From an uncultured Oscillospiraceae bacterium (GTDB lineage: Bacteria; Bacillota; Clostridia; Oscillospirales; Acutalibacteraceae): 64,000 nucleotides of DNA. Where the stretch lies: the NCBI GenBank assembly GCA_905193225.1, contig CAJJNV010000005.1:1-64000 (forward strand), given 5' to 3'. Shown piece by piece: positions 27,225-35,271 of this stretch (the stretch's first letter is position 1; each line of letters begins with the position of its first letter). The position numbers were made by a program, and so were the translations under genes. The notes below the pieces were generated by a model. It saw only the letters and a list, made by a program, of their open reading frames with translations. It ran no database searches and was not told where the DNA came from.

Positions 27225-27734
27225 TTACAAAATCCCCGTACCCCGTATAAGCGGCAGAACATCCATTATCTTAAGAAACTTGACCGCCTTGTCGATCCTG
27301 TCTCTCTTTTCGGGAGAAAGATGAGGCCGCAGTGCAAGCAAAAGGCGGGTGCGGTCATCCTCCTTGCGGCTGTTTAATGCCGATACCATTTTGACCATTC
27401 CCGCAAGCTGAGCGGGAGAAAGCCCGGTTTCTTCCCCATCGGAAAAATCCTTTTGGCCGTCGTCGCTGCGATTGCCGAAAGTGCCGAGATTTCCGAAACT
27501 CCCGCCGCCGTCAAAAGAACCGCCGTTAACCTCACCGCCGCGAGATCCGCTTTCCCCTTTCAGCGAGCGCAAAAGCGACTGTATGGCCGGGTCGCTGCCG
27601 CCACCATAAGACGGCTGATTTTTTTGCTCGTTTTCCGAAGAGCCTTTTAGCAGAGCCGAGGCCGCTTTTTTCAGATTTTCCATTCCCTCCGGAGAATTAA
27701 GTATCCCCGAAAGGAGCTCGGACATATCATCCAT
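27225..27734 (-). CDS. Low-complexity helical protein, unknown, 169 aa
   Basis: The N-terminus MDDMSELLSGILNSPEGMENLKKAASALL is helical. A Gly/Ser/Asn-rich linker (about 40-95) follows, then a conserved-looking helical end with LSPAQLAGMVKMVSALNSR and RPHLSPEKRDRIDKAVKFLKIMDVLPLI. No catalytic motif, signal peptide or membrane segment is visible. It lies 51 bases behind the 94-residue gene and probably shares its transcript. The layout recalls small proteins linked to sporulation in this group, but that is only a guess. Confidence 0.55.
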   Translation of the reverse strand: MDDMSELLSGILNSPEGMENLKKAASALLKGSSENEQKNQPSYGGGSDPAIQSLLRSLKGESGSRGGEVNGGSFDGGGSFGNLGTFGNRSDDGQKDFSDGEETGLSPAQLAGMVKMVSALNSRKEDDRTRLLLALRPHLSPEKRDRIDKAVKFLKIMDVLPLIRGTGIL

Positions 27735-27785
27735 TTTTTCACCCGCCTTTTAAGGTGTTGCAAGCAAGGATCTTTTGGTGTACAA

Positions 27786-28070
27786 TCATTTGAGGAGATT
27801 TTTGAGAAGCATCTGCGCCTTTTTGGAGGATAAAAGTTCGTTTAGCTTCTTCTTGTCGTTTAAAATCTCGTTAAGAGCCTTTGCGTCGGCGGGAGAGAGC
27901 TTTGCGGTTATGTCCGAAAGTCTTCCCGATTCCACCGCCTGCTTTATATCGGCGGCGGGTTTTCCCATTTTTGCCGAGGCTTCTTTTGCCAAGGCGTCGA
28001 GCTGTTTTTCACCGAATGTAAAGTCGGGAGAATTTCCGTTTCGCGGCTTCATTCCGCCGTAGTTTTTCAT
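27786..28070 (-). CDS. Small helical protein, unknown, 94 aa
   Basis: Mostly alpha-helical, with a short Gly/Asn-rich start (MKNYGGMKPRNG) and repeated amphipathic helices (EKQLDALAKEASAKMG, LSPADAKALNEILND, KAQMLLKNLLK). The LSPA segment is shared with the 169-residue protein downstream, which hints at common ancestry. The start at 28070 follows GGGTGAT; longer frames reach into the divergent promoter. Only 54 bases separate it from the divergent phosphodiesterase gene. Confidence 0.6.
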   Translation of the reverse strand: MKNYGGMKPRNGNSPDFTFGEKQLDALAKEASAKMGKPAADIKQAVESGRLSDITAKLSPADAKALNEILNDKKKLNELLSSKKAQMLLKNLLK

Positions 28071-28124
28071 AGCGATCACCCTTTTATTATCATATTTTAT
28101 TATTATAGTTTGGGAGCAAAAAAT

Positions 28125-28592
28125 ATGCGCATTTTGGTAATGTCGGACTGCCACGGAGCGGTAAACGCCGCCCGCACCGCCCTTATGGATCAGCAGGACG
28201 CCAAAGAGGTAATATTTTTAGGAGACGGAGCGGGAGAAATATACCGCATTTCGGCCCTGTTTCCCGAAAAGAACTTTCATATCGTGCGGGGGAACTGCGA
28301 TTTTTCGGCACCCTTTCCCGACAGTCTGCTGCTTGAATTTCGCGGCAAAAGAATATTTGCCTGTCACGGCCATCTTTTCGGTGTAAAGGGCGGGCTTTCG
28401 GGATACATCGACGAGGCGCGGACAAAGAAGGCCGATATTGCCCTTTTCGGCCATACCCACAGGGGACTGACAAGGTATGAGGACGGCCTTTATCTTATGA
28501 ACCCCGGTTCCCTTACAAGGGCGGGAGAACATTCCTACGGCATAATCGACATAACCGACGGCGGCATTTTTACTAATGTCATTCATCTGTGA
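28125..28592 (+). CDS. Metallophosphoesterase, YfcE/MJ0936 family
   Basis: A 155-residue calcineurin-like phosphodiesterase with the five metal-binding blocks: MSDCHG (about 6-11), FLGDGAGE, RGNCD, CHGH and FGHTHRG, ending in NPGSLT. The family hydrolyses phosphodiesters with Mn2+ or Ni2+; the natural substrate is unclear. ATG 28125 follows GGGAG; a TTG 15 bases upstream is possible but overlaps that site. A terminator follows at 28642. Confidence 0.9.
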   Translation: MRILVMSDCHGAVNAARTALMDQQDAKEVIFLGDGAGEIYRISALFPEKNFHIVRGNCDFSAPFPDSLLLEFRGKRIFACHGHLFGVKGGLSGYIDEARTKKADIALFGHTHRGLTRYEDGLYLMNPGSLTRAGEHSYGIIDITDGGIFTNVIHL

Positions 28593-28641
28593 GCGCCTTC
28601 GGTAAAGCCCTGACAAAACCCTGTCAAAGCAAAACTATCCT

Positions 28642-28690
28642 AATGCACACTATGCTGTTTTTTGCGGCGGTGTGCATTTTTCTTTTTTCG
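28642..28690 (+). terminator. Terminator of the metallophosphoesterase gene
   Basis: AATGCACAC (28642-28650) pairs perfectly with GTGTGCATT (28670-28678), followed by TTTTCTTTTTT. Confidence 0.85.
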
Positions 28691-29076
28691 CGGTAACGTA
28701 CAGAAATATCTTTCTTTAAGTAGAATTTAGGTTGGCCGTTTACAATGGGGCCGAAAAAAGAGAAGGCTTGCAAAGAGCGTTGGACGCGAGCTTTTATCTG
28801 CCCAAAGCAGTCGCTGGTCAATTTTCCTATAGACACTCCCGTCTCGGGAGGAACGGCCGAAAACCGTCCAATGCTTTACCGGATGCCGGCCGATGAGAGC
28901 ACCGACCGAGCCGCCGCTTAAAGCACATAGGGCGACACGAACAAAAACAAAACGGCAGGCGGTTTGTAAATTTGAACGGGCGCAAACGATACCGGCGGGG
29001 CAGAAAGAAAAAGTCCCATCGCGGATTTTTATTGCCGCTCTTGGGGGCAATGCCGGGGATAAATACCTAAGCCGCC

Positions 29077-29217
29077 GCTGAGGCGTCTCGGCTCTGCCGA
29101 GACCGGAGGGAGCGGCAATCCTGCATTCTTACCCGAGAAGAGAATCTTCATTTTCAAACCGCACCCGCGTTTTTTTACGGCAGCCTCCCTCCGATCAGCT
29201 GCGCTGATAGCCTCAGC
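29077..29217. repeat. Structured intergenic element, copy D
   Basis: Closest relative of copy A: outer arms GCTGAGGC (29077-29084) and GCCTCAGC (29210-29217), hairpin TCTCGGC/GCCGAGA, stem CGGAGGGAG with CTCCCTCCG, hairpin ATCAGC/GCTGAT. Similarity to copy A continues past the arm to about 29270. It ends about 110 bases before a parS site; copy A lies about 450 bases after the other parS site. Confidence 0.8.
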
Positions 29218-29325
29218 TCGCTGATATGTGCCCGCTGTGGGCTGTGGCTGTATCGATGGCCTCGGCGCCCAAAACCCGCGTCGGGAAAGCTTTTCTGTTT
29301 TGCGCCGCTTACAAAATATACAAAA

Positions 29326-29341
29326 TGTTTCACGTGAAACA
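29326..29341. promoter_or_regulatory. parS centromere site (ParB/Spo0J binding), copy 2
   Basis: The same perfect 16-base palindrome as at 733-748. The flanks are also similar (ACAAAATG to the left, TTTTTC to the right), which suggests a longer conserved site. About 28.6 kb separate the two. Confidence 0.93.
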
Positions 29342-29450
29342 TTTTTCCCGCATTGCCTGCTTTTCCGCCGTTTGCGAGCCTTCAGACAAGCAAAAATCAT
29401 TTTTAAAAGTGACGGAAAATAAGAAATCAATTATCGGCGGCCGAGAGGTC

Positions 29451-31064
29451 TTAGGCTCTCATATCGGCCGCTGTTTTGTTGCAAAAATCCCTGAACACCG
29501 GCACCGCATCGGCCGTTCCCGAGCTTCCGTCCTCCACCAGCACCGCCACCGACAGCCGCTCATCTCCAAGTTCATAATATCCCGCAAACCACGCTGTCTT
29601 GGCAAAGTCCCCTTGGCTGTTTTTAAACCCGGTTTCGGCGGTGGCCGTCTTCCCGCCGTAAACGCCTGCGTTCGGTGAAAGGCCGCTTGCCGTGCCGTCC
29701 TCAAACACCCGTTTCATCATGACCGAAAGGGTCTCGGCCGTTTGCTTTGAAAAGACCCTTGTGCCTTCCGTTCCTTTTTGATAATCGATGTTTCCGTCCC
29801 TGTCCCGATATCCCGAAATAAGAATCGGCGGAAAATATACCCCTCCGTTGGCCGCCGCGTTGACAAGCAGCGATACGCAAAGAGGCGTGACCATAATATC
29901 CCCCTGGCCTATGGCAAAGTTAGCCAAAGCCGACGGAGATTCTTTTATTTTTGAAAGCTCGCCGAGATCACAGCTCTGCTCCAGTCCCCCGCATATTTTC
30001 TGCCTTCCCGAAAGTCCGAGCTTTTGCGCCATACCGTAAATTTTATCCGCTCCTACCTCCTTTGCCAAAGCAATAAAATATGTGTTGCAGGATTTTGCAA
30101 AGGCTTCGCTCATATCAATGCTGCCGTGGCCGTCGGATTTGTGACAGAAAAATGTGTTTCCGCAATCTATGCTGCCGGTACAGCAGTAGGAAAAATCGGC
30201 CGGAATACCGCTTTCGAGGGCGGCGCAGACCACGCATATCTTAAATATCGACCCGAGATTATAATTGCAAAGACTGCGGTTTAAAAACGGTGAATCGGGA
30301 TTTTTAAGAGCGGCCGAGAGATTCCGGGGACTGAAGGAGGGTACGCTTGCAAGGGCAAGTATCTCTCCGCTGCCGGTTTTTGTTACGGCTATGGCACCCT
30401 TTTTGACCCCCGAAAGGGCGTTTTCGGCCGCCAGCTGGATTTTGTAATCGAGGGTGGTGACAAGGCCGCTTTCGTATATGTCGGAATTGTCGTTTCTTTC
30501 AGGCTCTATTCCGAGAAGCATACCCCCCGCTGCATTGGCCGCCACCGAGGCCGATGTGGTGACATCAAAATAAAGGCGGTCGTCAAAGGTCAGCGACAGA
30601 CCCGATTTTCCGTGACGCCCCTGAGAATCGAGATATCCCATAAGCTGAACGGCGGGAATATAGGAGGGATTTTTGTCGTATATTTTAAAAACGGCGGCAC
30701 CCTTTGCCGAAAAGTCGGCAGGCACCGTAACGGTAACGGGGGTGTTCTCCCGAAGGGAATTTGATATTTCCTCGGCGCGGGCCTTGGAAAAGCATCGGTA
30801 AAGCTCCCGGCTCACCTCGGGGGTGGCGGTCAGCACCGCCTTATAAACGGCATCACGATTGGTCATCCGCTCAAGGTTTCGGTCGAATATGCTGCCCCTC
30901 GGACGGTCGACGGTTACAAGGTAACTGCTCGCCCCGGCCGCTGAGGTCTTATAAACGTCAAGCAGGCCTATCTGCCAAAGCCGTCCGCCGATCAGGGCAA
31001 AAACAAGGGTCAGACATATGCCGCAGACGGTCATTCTTTTTTTCAAATGAAACATTCCTTTCAT
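29451..31064 (-). CDS. Class B penicillin-binding protein (SpoVD/PBP2-like transpeptidase)
   Basis: Cross-links peptidoglycan. The 537-residue protein has a membrane anchor (about 12-33), the dimerisation region with RPRGSIFDRN (about 54-63), and the transpeptidase domain with SIFK (272-275, active-site Ser 272), SCN (325-327) and a third motif reading KTA (472-474, in GGKTATAETG) instead of the usual KTG. No PASTA domain. The real start may be the TTG at 31046, 9 bases behind AAGGA, rather than the upstream ATGs. The gene is divergent from glmS. The role (division, elongation or spore cortex) is not settled by sequence. Confidence 0.9.
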   Translation of the reverse strand: MKGMFHLKKRMTVCGICLTLVFALIGGRLWQIGLLDVYKTSAAGASSYLVTVDRPRGSIFDRNLERMTNRDAVYKAVLTATPEVSRELYRCFSKARAEEISNSLRENTPVTVTVPADFSAKGAAVFKIYDKNPSYIPAVQLMGYLDSQGRHGKSGLSLTFDDRLYFDVTTSASVAANAAGGMLLGIEPERNDNSDIYESGLVTTLDYKIQLAAENALSGVKKGAIAVTKTGSGEILALASVPSFSPRNLSAALKNPDSPFLNRSLCNYNLGSIFKICVVCAALESGIPADFSYCCTGSIDCGNTFFCHKSDGHGSIDMSEAFAKSCNTYFIALAKEVGADKIYGMAQKLGLSGRQKICGGLEQSCDLGELSKIKESPSALANFAIGQGDIMVTPLCVSLLVNAAANGGVYFPPILISGYRDRDGNIDYQKGTEGTRVFSKQTAETLSVMMKRVFEDGTASGLSPNAGVYGGKTATAETGFKNSQGDFAKTAWFAGYYELGDERLSVAVLVEDGSSGTADAVPVFRDFCNKTAADMRA

Positions 31065-31451
31065 GCTGCACCAAAAATCGCAGGCTTAAAGTCCTGAAAA
31101 ACTCTTGTCCCGAAAATCTTTTAAAGTCGGTTGAATTTTCTGTCGGATTTTCTGCCCGAATGTGAAAAAACGCGGAGGATTTTAAGGCTTTAAGCAAGAA
31201 ACAATCGGTCGAAAAAACAGAATTGTTGACAAACGGGGCGGTTAGTGGTAAAATCTCGGTATATAATCGAGTAATTGTACAAAGGTGTCGGAAAACCGAA
31301 AATCGACGCCGATCACGCCGATCACAATTTAAACCGCGTAAAAAACTGCGCGGTCGGCCGCTAAAAAAGCAGGCGGGCGGCGGTGTGCTGCGATAAGCTC
31401 AAACGGAACTTTAACGGCGGGTATCTCGGTTTATGAAAAGAGGTAAAACTT
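31065..31451 (+). promoter_or_regulatory. glmS promoter and long structured leader
   Basis: TTGACA (31226-31231), 17 bases, TAAAAT (31249-31254) gives a start near 31261 and a leader of about 190 bases with at least one GC hairpin (ACCGCG/CGCGGT around 31334-31355). The hallmark sequences of the glmS self-cleaving ribozyme were looked for and not found. The divergent PBP promoter must also lie here but was not recognised. Confidence 0.6.
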
Positions 31452-33284
31452 ATGTGCGGAATAGTAGGATATGTCGGAGAGCAAAGGGTAGCCCCCATTC
31501 TGCTCGACGGACTTGCAAAGCTTGAATACAGAGGTTACGATTCGGCAGGCATCGCCTGCATCGAAAACGGAACCATCGAAATAAACAAAACAAAGGGCAG
31601 ACTGGCCACATTAAGCGAAAAGATAGACGGCGGAAAGAACATTCCCTCCACCATCGGCATCGGTCACACCCGCTGGGCCACCCACGGAAAGCCCTCGGAT
31701 GAAAACTCTCATCCCCACCTTTCGGAAAACGGAAAATTTGCCATTGTCCACAACGGTATTATCGAAAATTACGCCGAGCTTAAGGCCGGCCTTATTGCCG
31801 ACGGATTCAATTTCCGCAGCGAGACCGACACCGAGGTTGTGGCAAATCTTCTTGAAAAGAACGACAACGGCAATTTCCTCGAAACGGTCAAAAAGACGGT
31901 GGATATGCTCCAGGGCTCTTATGCTTTCGGCATTTTGAGAAGCGACCGTCCCGATGAATTCGTGGCCGTGCGCCATGCCTCTCCCCTTATTGTGGGACTG
32001 GGCGAGCACGAAAATTTTGTGGCGTCGGACGTTACCGCCGTGCTTAAATATACCCGCGAGATATACCGTTTGGACGACGGCGATATCGTGCTCCTTTCAA
32101 AAGAAGGGGTAAAGGTGTTTGACGGGAATTTGAATCCTGTGGAAAAGCAGCCGGTCACCATTACCTGGGACGTCAAGGCGGCCGAAAAGGGCGGTTACGA
32201 CTGCTTTATGAACAAGGAAATACACGAGGAGCCGACCGCCCTTCGCGAAACCATTTCCCCCCGTATAAACGAGCACGACGAGATAGTGCTGGACGGCGTT
32301 ACCATCACAAAGGAACAGCTTAAGAAGTGCAGTAAAATATACATTGTCGGCTGCGGCTCGGCCTATCACGTGGGCATCGTAGGCAAGTACATAATCGAGC
32401 GAATGGCCAGAATTCCCGTAGAGGTCGATCTCGCCAGCGAATTCCGTTACCGTCAGCCTATTATTGATGAAAACACCCTTATGATAATCATAAGCCAGTC
32501 GGGCGAGACCGCCGACACCCTTGCCGCCCTGCGTGAAGGCAAGCGCTGCGGCGCAAGAATAATGTCCATCGTCAATGTGGTGGGTTCCTCCATCGCAAAC
32601 GAATCCGACGACGTGCTTTACACCTGGGCAGGCCCCGAGATCGCCGTTGCCACCACCAAGGCTTATTCTACCCAGCTTTCGATGATATACCTCATCGCTC
32701 TTTATATTTCGCAAAAAATGGGTATGCTTTCGGCCGACCTTGTGGCCGAGCATCTCGATGCCATTAAGCAGCTTCCCGAGCTTGTGGACGGAGTCATTAA
32801 GGCTACCGAGCCGGTTATGAAGAAGCTGGCCGAAGAGTTTAAGGGTATCGAACACGCCTATTATCTCGGCCGCAATGTGGATTATGCCGTGGCAATGGAG
32901 GCTTCTCTTAAGCTTAAGGAGGTCAGCTATGTCCATTCCGAGGCTTACGCCGCCGGAGAACTAAAACACGGCACCATATCCCTTATCGAGCCGGGCACCC
33001 TTGTTGTGGCCCTCAACTGCTGCAGCCATATATATGACAAGACCATTTCCAACATCGAAGAGGTCAAGTCCCGCGGCGCAAAGGTGCTGTCGCTGACCAC
33101 CGAGGGCAACACCTCCATTGAAAAATGCTCCGACTACTGCATCTATCTTCCCGCTGTTGACGAGCTTATCCTGCCTTCTCTTGAGGTGGTGCCTATGCAG
33201 ATGCTGGGATACTTTATGGCTACCGTAAAGGGCTTTGACGCCGACAAGCCGAGAAACCTTGCAAAATCGGTAACGGTGGAGTAA
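31452..33284 (+). CDS. glmS: Glutamine-fructose-6-phosphate aminotransferase (isomerising)
   Basis: First committed step of amino-sugar synthesis: fructose-6-phosphate plus glutamine to glucosamine-6-phosphate. The 610-residue protein starts MCGIVGY with nucleophile Cys 2, has the glutaminase motif GHTRWATHG, two SIS sugar-isomerase domains (SQSGETADT, and a second around 460-560) and ends DKPRNLAKSVTVE as in characterised GlmS. Full length. Followed after 3 bases by a left-handed beta-helix acyltransferase gene. Confidence 0.98.
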   Translation: MCGIVGYVGEQRVAPILLDGLAKLEYRGYDSAGIACIENGTIEINKTKGRLATLSEKIDGGKNIPSTIGIGHTRWATHGKPSDENSHPHLSENGKFAIVHNGIIENYAELKAGLIADGFNFRSETDTEVVANLLEKNDNGNFLETVKKTVDMLQGSYAFGILRSDRPDEFVAVRHASPLIVGLGEHENFVASDVTAVLKYTREIYRLDDGDIVLLSKEGVKVFDGNLNPVEKQPVTITWDVKAAEKGGYDCFMNKEIHEEPTALRETISPRINEHDEIVLDGVTITKEQLKKCSKIYIVGCGSAYHVGIVGKYIIERMARIPVEVDLASEFRYRQPIIDENTLMIIISQSGETADTLAALREGKRCGARIMSIVNVVGSSIANESDDVLYTWAGPEIAVATTKAYSTQLSMIYLIALYISQKMGMLSADLVAEHLDAIKQLPELVDGVIKATEPVMKKLAEEFKGIEHAYYLGRNVDYAVAMEASLKLKEVSYVHSEAYAAGELKHGTISLIEPGTLVVALNCCSHIYDKTISNIEEVKSRGAKVLSLTTEGNTSIEKCSDYCIYLPAVDELILPSLEVVPMQMLGYFMATVKGFDADKPRNLAKSVTVE

Positions 33285-33287
33285 ACG

Positions 33288-33992
33288 ATGGATAATATGA
33301 TCGACATAAAAGATTGCAAGGCCGACCTTTCGGACATCAAAATCGAAAATCTTCTCGACCTTTCAAAAACCGACGCAGCACCGCTTTTTGAGGGAAAAAC
33401 CTATCCCTTTGAAATTCTTCCCGAAATAAAGGGCTATATTACCGATGTGCTCATTCCGTCTCTTGATAAAGCGGAATTTGAACAGCGGGGCGAAAATGTT
33501 TTTGTTGCCAAAAGCGCAAAGATTGCAGCTTCGGCAGTCATAAACGGACCGACGGTCATTTTTCCGGATGCCGAAATAAGACCCGGCGCCTTTATAAGAG
33601 GCAGCGCCATAGTCGGCAGAGCAGCAGTGGTGGGCAATTCCACCGAGCTTAAAAACTGTGTGCTTTTCGACGGCGTACAGGTGCCCCATTATAATTATGT
33701 GGGCGACGCGGTGCTTGGTTTTAAGGCTCATATGGGCGCAGGAGCGGTGACCGCCAACATCAAGGCCGACAAGTCGAACGTGATCATAAGAGGCGGTCTT
33801 GATATCGATACCGGCCTACGCAAAATGGGTGCGGTGCTGGGCGATTTTGCCGATGTGGGCTGCAACAGCGTGCTCACCCCCGGCGTTATAATCGGAAGGA
33901 ATACAAATCTCTATCCTCTTTCTATGGTCAGAGGGGTTGTACCGGCAAACTCGGTTTATAAATCGGGCGGAAAGGTTGCAAAAAAGCGCTGA
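33288..33992 (+). CDS. Left-handed beta-helix acyltransferase, GlmU C-domain-like
   Basis: A 234-residue protein whose residues 70-225 are hexapeptide repeats (such as IFPDAEIRPGAFIRGSAIVG), with a GlmU-like HYNYVGDAVLG block. It resembles the acetyltransferase half of GlmU without the uridylyltransferase half. Together with glmS only 3 bases upstream, this suggests acetylation of glucosamine-1-phosphate or a related nucleotide-sugar step. GGAG lies 7 bases before the ATG. The enzymatic role is inferred. Confidence 0.8.
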   Translation: MDNMIDIKDCKADLSDIKIENLLDLSKTDAAPLFEGKTYPFEILPEIKGYITDVLIPSLDKAEFEQRGENVFVAKSAKIAASAVINGPTVIFPDAEIRPGAFIRGSAIVGRAAVVGNSTELKNCVLFDGVQVPHYNYVGDAVLGFKAHMGAGAVTANIKADKSNVIIRGGLDIDTGLRKMGAVLGDFADVGCNSVLTPGVIIGRNTNLYPLSMVRGVVPANSVYKSGGKVAKKR

Positions 33993-34143
33993 TCAAAAAA
34001 CAGGGGCGGGAAGCGGTGCGGACAGGAGCGGCTTTTCTTTAAACGGCAGCCTTCGCTCGGGCGGGAGGGAAATGAATTCTCTCCGTAATTTTCCCGCAAA
34101 ATCCCCGCAAATCCGATTTATTTGAAATAATTTTAAAAAACAC

Positions 34144-34172
34144 TTGCATAATCCGTGGAGATGTGGTATAGT
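34144..34172 (+). promoter_or_regulatory. Promoter of rpmG-secE-nusG
   Basis: TTGCAT (34144-34149), 17 bases, TATAGT (34167-34172). The -10 lies inside the loop of the terminator hairpin, so start would be near 34179. Confidence 0.6.
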
Positions 34173-34196
34173 TACTCTACCTCTCCACGGTTTTTT
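34153..34196 (+). terminator. Terminator of glmS and the beta-helix gene, overlapping the next promoter
   Basis: CCGTGGAGA (34153-34161) pairs with TCTCCACGG (34182-34190), followed by TTTTTT. A second small hairpin CCACG/CGTGG (34185-34201) with its own T run would be left for transcripts starting at the overlapping promoter. Confidence 0.75.
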
Positions 34197-34352
34197 CGTG
34201 GTTTTTTCGTCGACGGAATTTTTCGTCGTTAAGAATGGGCATCTTGGCGAAGGGCCGCAATACGGTGAAGAGGGAGGATATTTTCCGGCCGAAAAAGGCT
34301 TGTCAGAGCCCGGCCGGTCAATAAAAATTCCGATATCAGGAGGTGCCATAAA

Positions 34353-34502
34353 ATGAGAGTTAAAATCACAATGGCATGCACAGAGTGCAAACAGCGCAAT
34401 TACGACACTGTCAAAAACAAGAAAAACGATCCTGACCGTCTTGAAATGAACAAGTACTGCCGTTTTTGCAGAAAGCACACGCTCCACAGGGAAACTAAAT
34501 AA
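34353..34502 (+). CDS. rpmG: Ribosomal protein L33 (zinc-binding form)
   Basis: The 49-residue protein begins MRVKITMACTEC and has two CxxC pairs (CTEC and CRFC) that bind zinc, followed by KHTLHRETK, the usual L33 ending. AGGAGG lies about 8 bases before the ATG. First gene of the rpmG-secE-nusG set, as in most Firmicutes. Confidence 0.95.
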   Translation: MRVKITMACTECKQRNYDTVKNKKNDPDRLEMNKYCRFCRKHTLHRETK

Positions 34503-34514
34503 GGAGGAAGCTAA

Positions 34515-35228
34515 ATGAAAATTTTAAGAGACTTCTTAAAAGTGCTTACCGCGCTTTTGGCAGTGGCAACTCTTGTAGCATTTTTCTTTCCCCTTGTCAC
34601 GGTGGCGACCAATGCAGGCGACACCGTATCCCTCACCGGAGCCGAACTGGCCTTCGGCGCCGATAAATCGGCTGTCCTTGGCGTGGATGGCGCACACCTC
34701 TGGAAATCCGGATGGTTTTTTGCGTCCTTCATATTCGGTGCTTTGACTGCAATCTTCATAGGCGTAGGCTTTTTCAAGAGCCAGAAATGGAACGGTGCGG
34801 CGGTTGTTACCGGACTCATCAATGCCATCATTCTGTTGGTTATCCGCGTGAGCTCGGTTTTAAGCTACACCGACCTGAGAAACCTCACTTCCTATGTGGA
34901 CGATGGCAGCGCACAGTACGGTATTGTAATGACCCTTCTTATGATACTTGCTATAGCAACGCTTGTTATCAGCGTTGTAATGGTGCTCGTAAGAGACAGA
35001 GTGGAGGTTGCAAAAACCGGCAAGCTTTCCATCCCCGCGAAGGTTGTCAAATTCCTGCGCGAGTATAAGTCAGAGATCAAAAAGATCGTGTGGCCCACCG
35101 GTCGTTCGGTGGTCAAAAACACCATTGTTGTTCTGGTGATGTGCGCGATCGTTCTTCTGCTTGTTTGGGCGGTAGATACCGGTATGGGCGAGCTTTTAAA
35201 GCTTACCTACGGCGTGACCGCTTCCTAA
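34515..35228 (+). CDS. secE: Preprotein translocase SecE with large N-terminal membrane extension
   Basis: The C-terminal 65 residues are a normal SecE: amphipathic helix with REYKSEIKKIVWPTGRSVVK (182-201) followed by one membrane segment (about 203-220). SecE in Gram-positive bacteria is usually 60-80 residues, whereas this one has 237. The first 170 residues add about four membrane segments (about 9-31, 66-87, 95-112, 136-158) and a polar loop (32-64). The reading frame is uninterrupted, a ribosome binding site lies only before the first ATG, and no good internal start was found. Position between rpmG and nusG supports the identity. The role of the added domain is unknown. Confidence 0.9.
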   Translation: MKILRDFLKVLTALLAVATLVAFFFPLVTVATNAGDTVSLTGAELAFGADKSAVLGVDGAHLWKSGWFFASFIFGALTAIFIGVGFFKSQKWNGAAVVTGLINAIILLVIRVSSVLSYTDLRNLTSYVDDGSAQYGIVMTLLMILAIATLVISVVMVLVRDRVEVAKTGKLSIPAKVVKFLREYKSEIKKIVWPTGRSVVKNTIVVLVMCAIVLLLVWAVDTGMGELLKLTYGVTAS

Positions 35229-35271
35229 GGCGCGACTCTCTTTATATCTGCATTTGAAAGGAGTCGGCATA

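Larger units (their letters stand above)
28593..29450. other. Long intergenic region with terminator, structured repeat and parS
   Basis: Contains the plus-strand terminator (28642-28690), structured element copy D (29077-29217) and the second parS site (29326-29341). The 370 bases between 28700 and 29070 hold no gene that could be supported and no RNA family that could be recognised; short frames there lack ribosome binding sites. Confidence 0.5.
33993..34352. other. Intergenic region before rpmG
   Basis: Holds a terminator hairpin (34153-34196) and a promoter (34144-34172) that overlap each other. The remaining leader up to rpmG, about 150 bases, has no recognised element; an open frame from 34144 has no ribosome binding site. 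Confidence 0.5.

Noticed and set aside
28700..29070. Possible stable RNA gene such as SRP RNA, 6S RNA or RNase P RNA
   Set aside because: No conserved core of these RNAs could be recognised, and there is no clear promoter-terminator pair around the stretch.
31261..31451. Possible glmS ribozyme
   Set aside because: Position fits, but the conserved core sequences of the ribozyme are not seen.
34144..34356. 70-codon plus-strand frame in the rpmG leader
   Set aside because: It starts at the promoter itself, reads through a terminator hairpin and overlaps the rpmG start.
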